From contig JBKKBM010000136.1 in assembly GCA_046714215.1 (NCBI GenBank), forward strand, positions 1 to 14,163: a DNA stretch of 14,163 bases. The letters are read 5' to 3'. The notes under the pieces were generated by a model. That model was given only the letters and a program-made list of their open reading frames with translations, did not search any database and was not told where the DNA came from. This document shows positions 14,061 to 14,163 of this stretch, one piece after another. The position numbers were made by a program, and so were the translations under genes. Position 1 is the first letter of the stretch. The number at the start of each line of letters is the position of its first letter. The stretch comes from DATLCI01 sp046714215. GTDB taxonomy: Bacteria; Acidobacteriota; Terriglobia; Terriglobales; Acidobacteriaceae.

Positions 14061-14163
14061 GCAAAACCTGATCAAGTTCCTGCGCCTGCTGCGGTGGCGA
14101 TGGGCAAACCCCCGAAACAAAAACTTTTTTTACTGCTAAGCTCGCCGTTTTCAACAACATGAC
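14061..14163. other. Non-coding end of window after the response regulator
   Basis: About 100 bases without a supported gene. A T-run (14126-14132) follows an A-rich stretch, but no stable GC-rich stem precedes it directly, so a terminator is not supported. An ATG at 14159 could start a further plus-strand gene, but only five bases of it are present. Confidence 0.3.

Noticed and set aside
14090..14135. Terminator after the response regulator
   Set aside because: There is a T-run, but the only nearby stem (CGCC/GGCG) is four bases long and about 30 bases away.

Overview
The window looks like part of a chromosome of a Gram-negative bacterium. Outer-membrane export parts, a c-di-GMP receptor and sigma-54 regulators are all present. 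The gene set and order match the exopolysaccharide loci linked to exosortase/PEP-CTERM (EpsH/XrtA-type) systems. GC-rich coding sequence and two sigma-54 activators around the locus make an acidobacterium my best guess, with deltaproteobacteria or other soil bacteria as alternatives. This placement is inference; no rRNA or other taxonomic marker is present. I see no tRNA, rRNA, CRISPR array, insertion sequence or integrase.

Layout. Positions 10838 down to 1 (minus strand) hold one tightly packed block of nine genes. In transcription order they are: a receiver-less sigma-54 activator; a short Wza-like (OPX) export protein; an outer-membrane beta-barrel protein; a Wzz-type chain-length/co-polymerase protein; an ExeA-like AAA ATPase; a BY-type tyrosine kinase domain protein; a membrane phosphoglycosyltransferase (EpsB/WcaJ type); a GT4 glycosyltransferase; and a second glycosyltransferase that reads through without a stop from a GT4 domain into a GT2 domain and runs off the left edge. 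Neighbouring genes overlap by 1, 4 or 8 bases or are separated by at most 16, so co-transcription and translational coupling are likely. A good sigma-54 (-24/-12) promoter match lies just upstream of the first gene, so the operon probably needs a sigma-54 activator, possibly its own first product.

Positions 11069-11467 (minus) encode a small PilZ-domain protein, a likely c-di-GMP receptor. From 11730 to 14060 (plus, divergent) lies a two-gene set: a soluble histidine kinase and an NtrC-family response regulator with receiver, AAA+ and Fis-type HTH domains. The recognition helices of the two sigma-54 activators are very similar, so they may read the same DNA site.

How it may work together (inference). 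The kinase/regulator pair and/or c-di-GMP through the PilZ protein set expression or activity of the polysaccharide operon. The phosphoglycosyltransferase and glycosyltransferases build a lipid-linked repeat unit. The Wzz-like protein with its separate tyrosine kinase controls polymer length. The OPX protein and the beta-barrel carry polymer across the periplasm and outer membrane. No polymerase, flippase, exosortase or PEP-CTERM protein is inside the window; they would be expected to the left of position 1.
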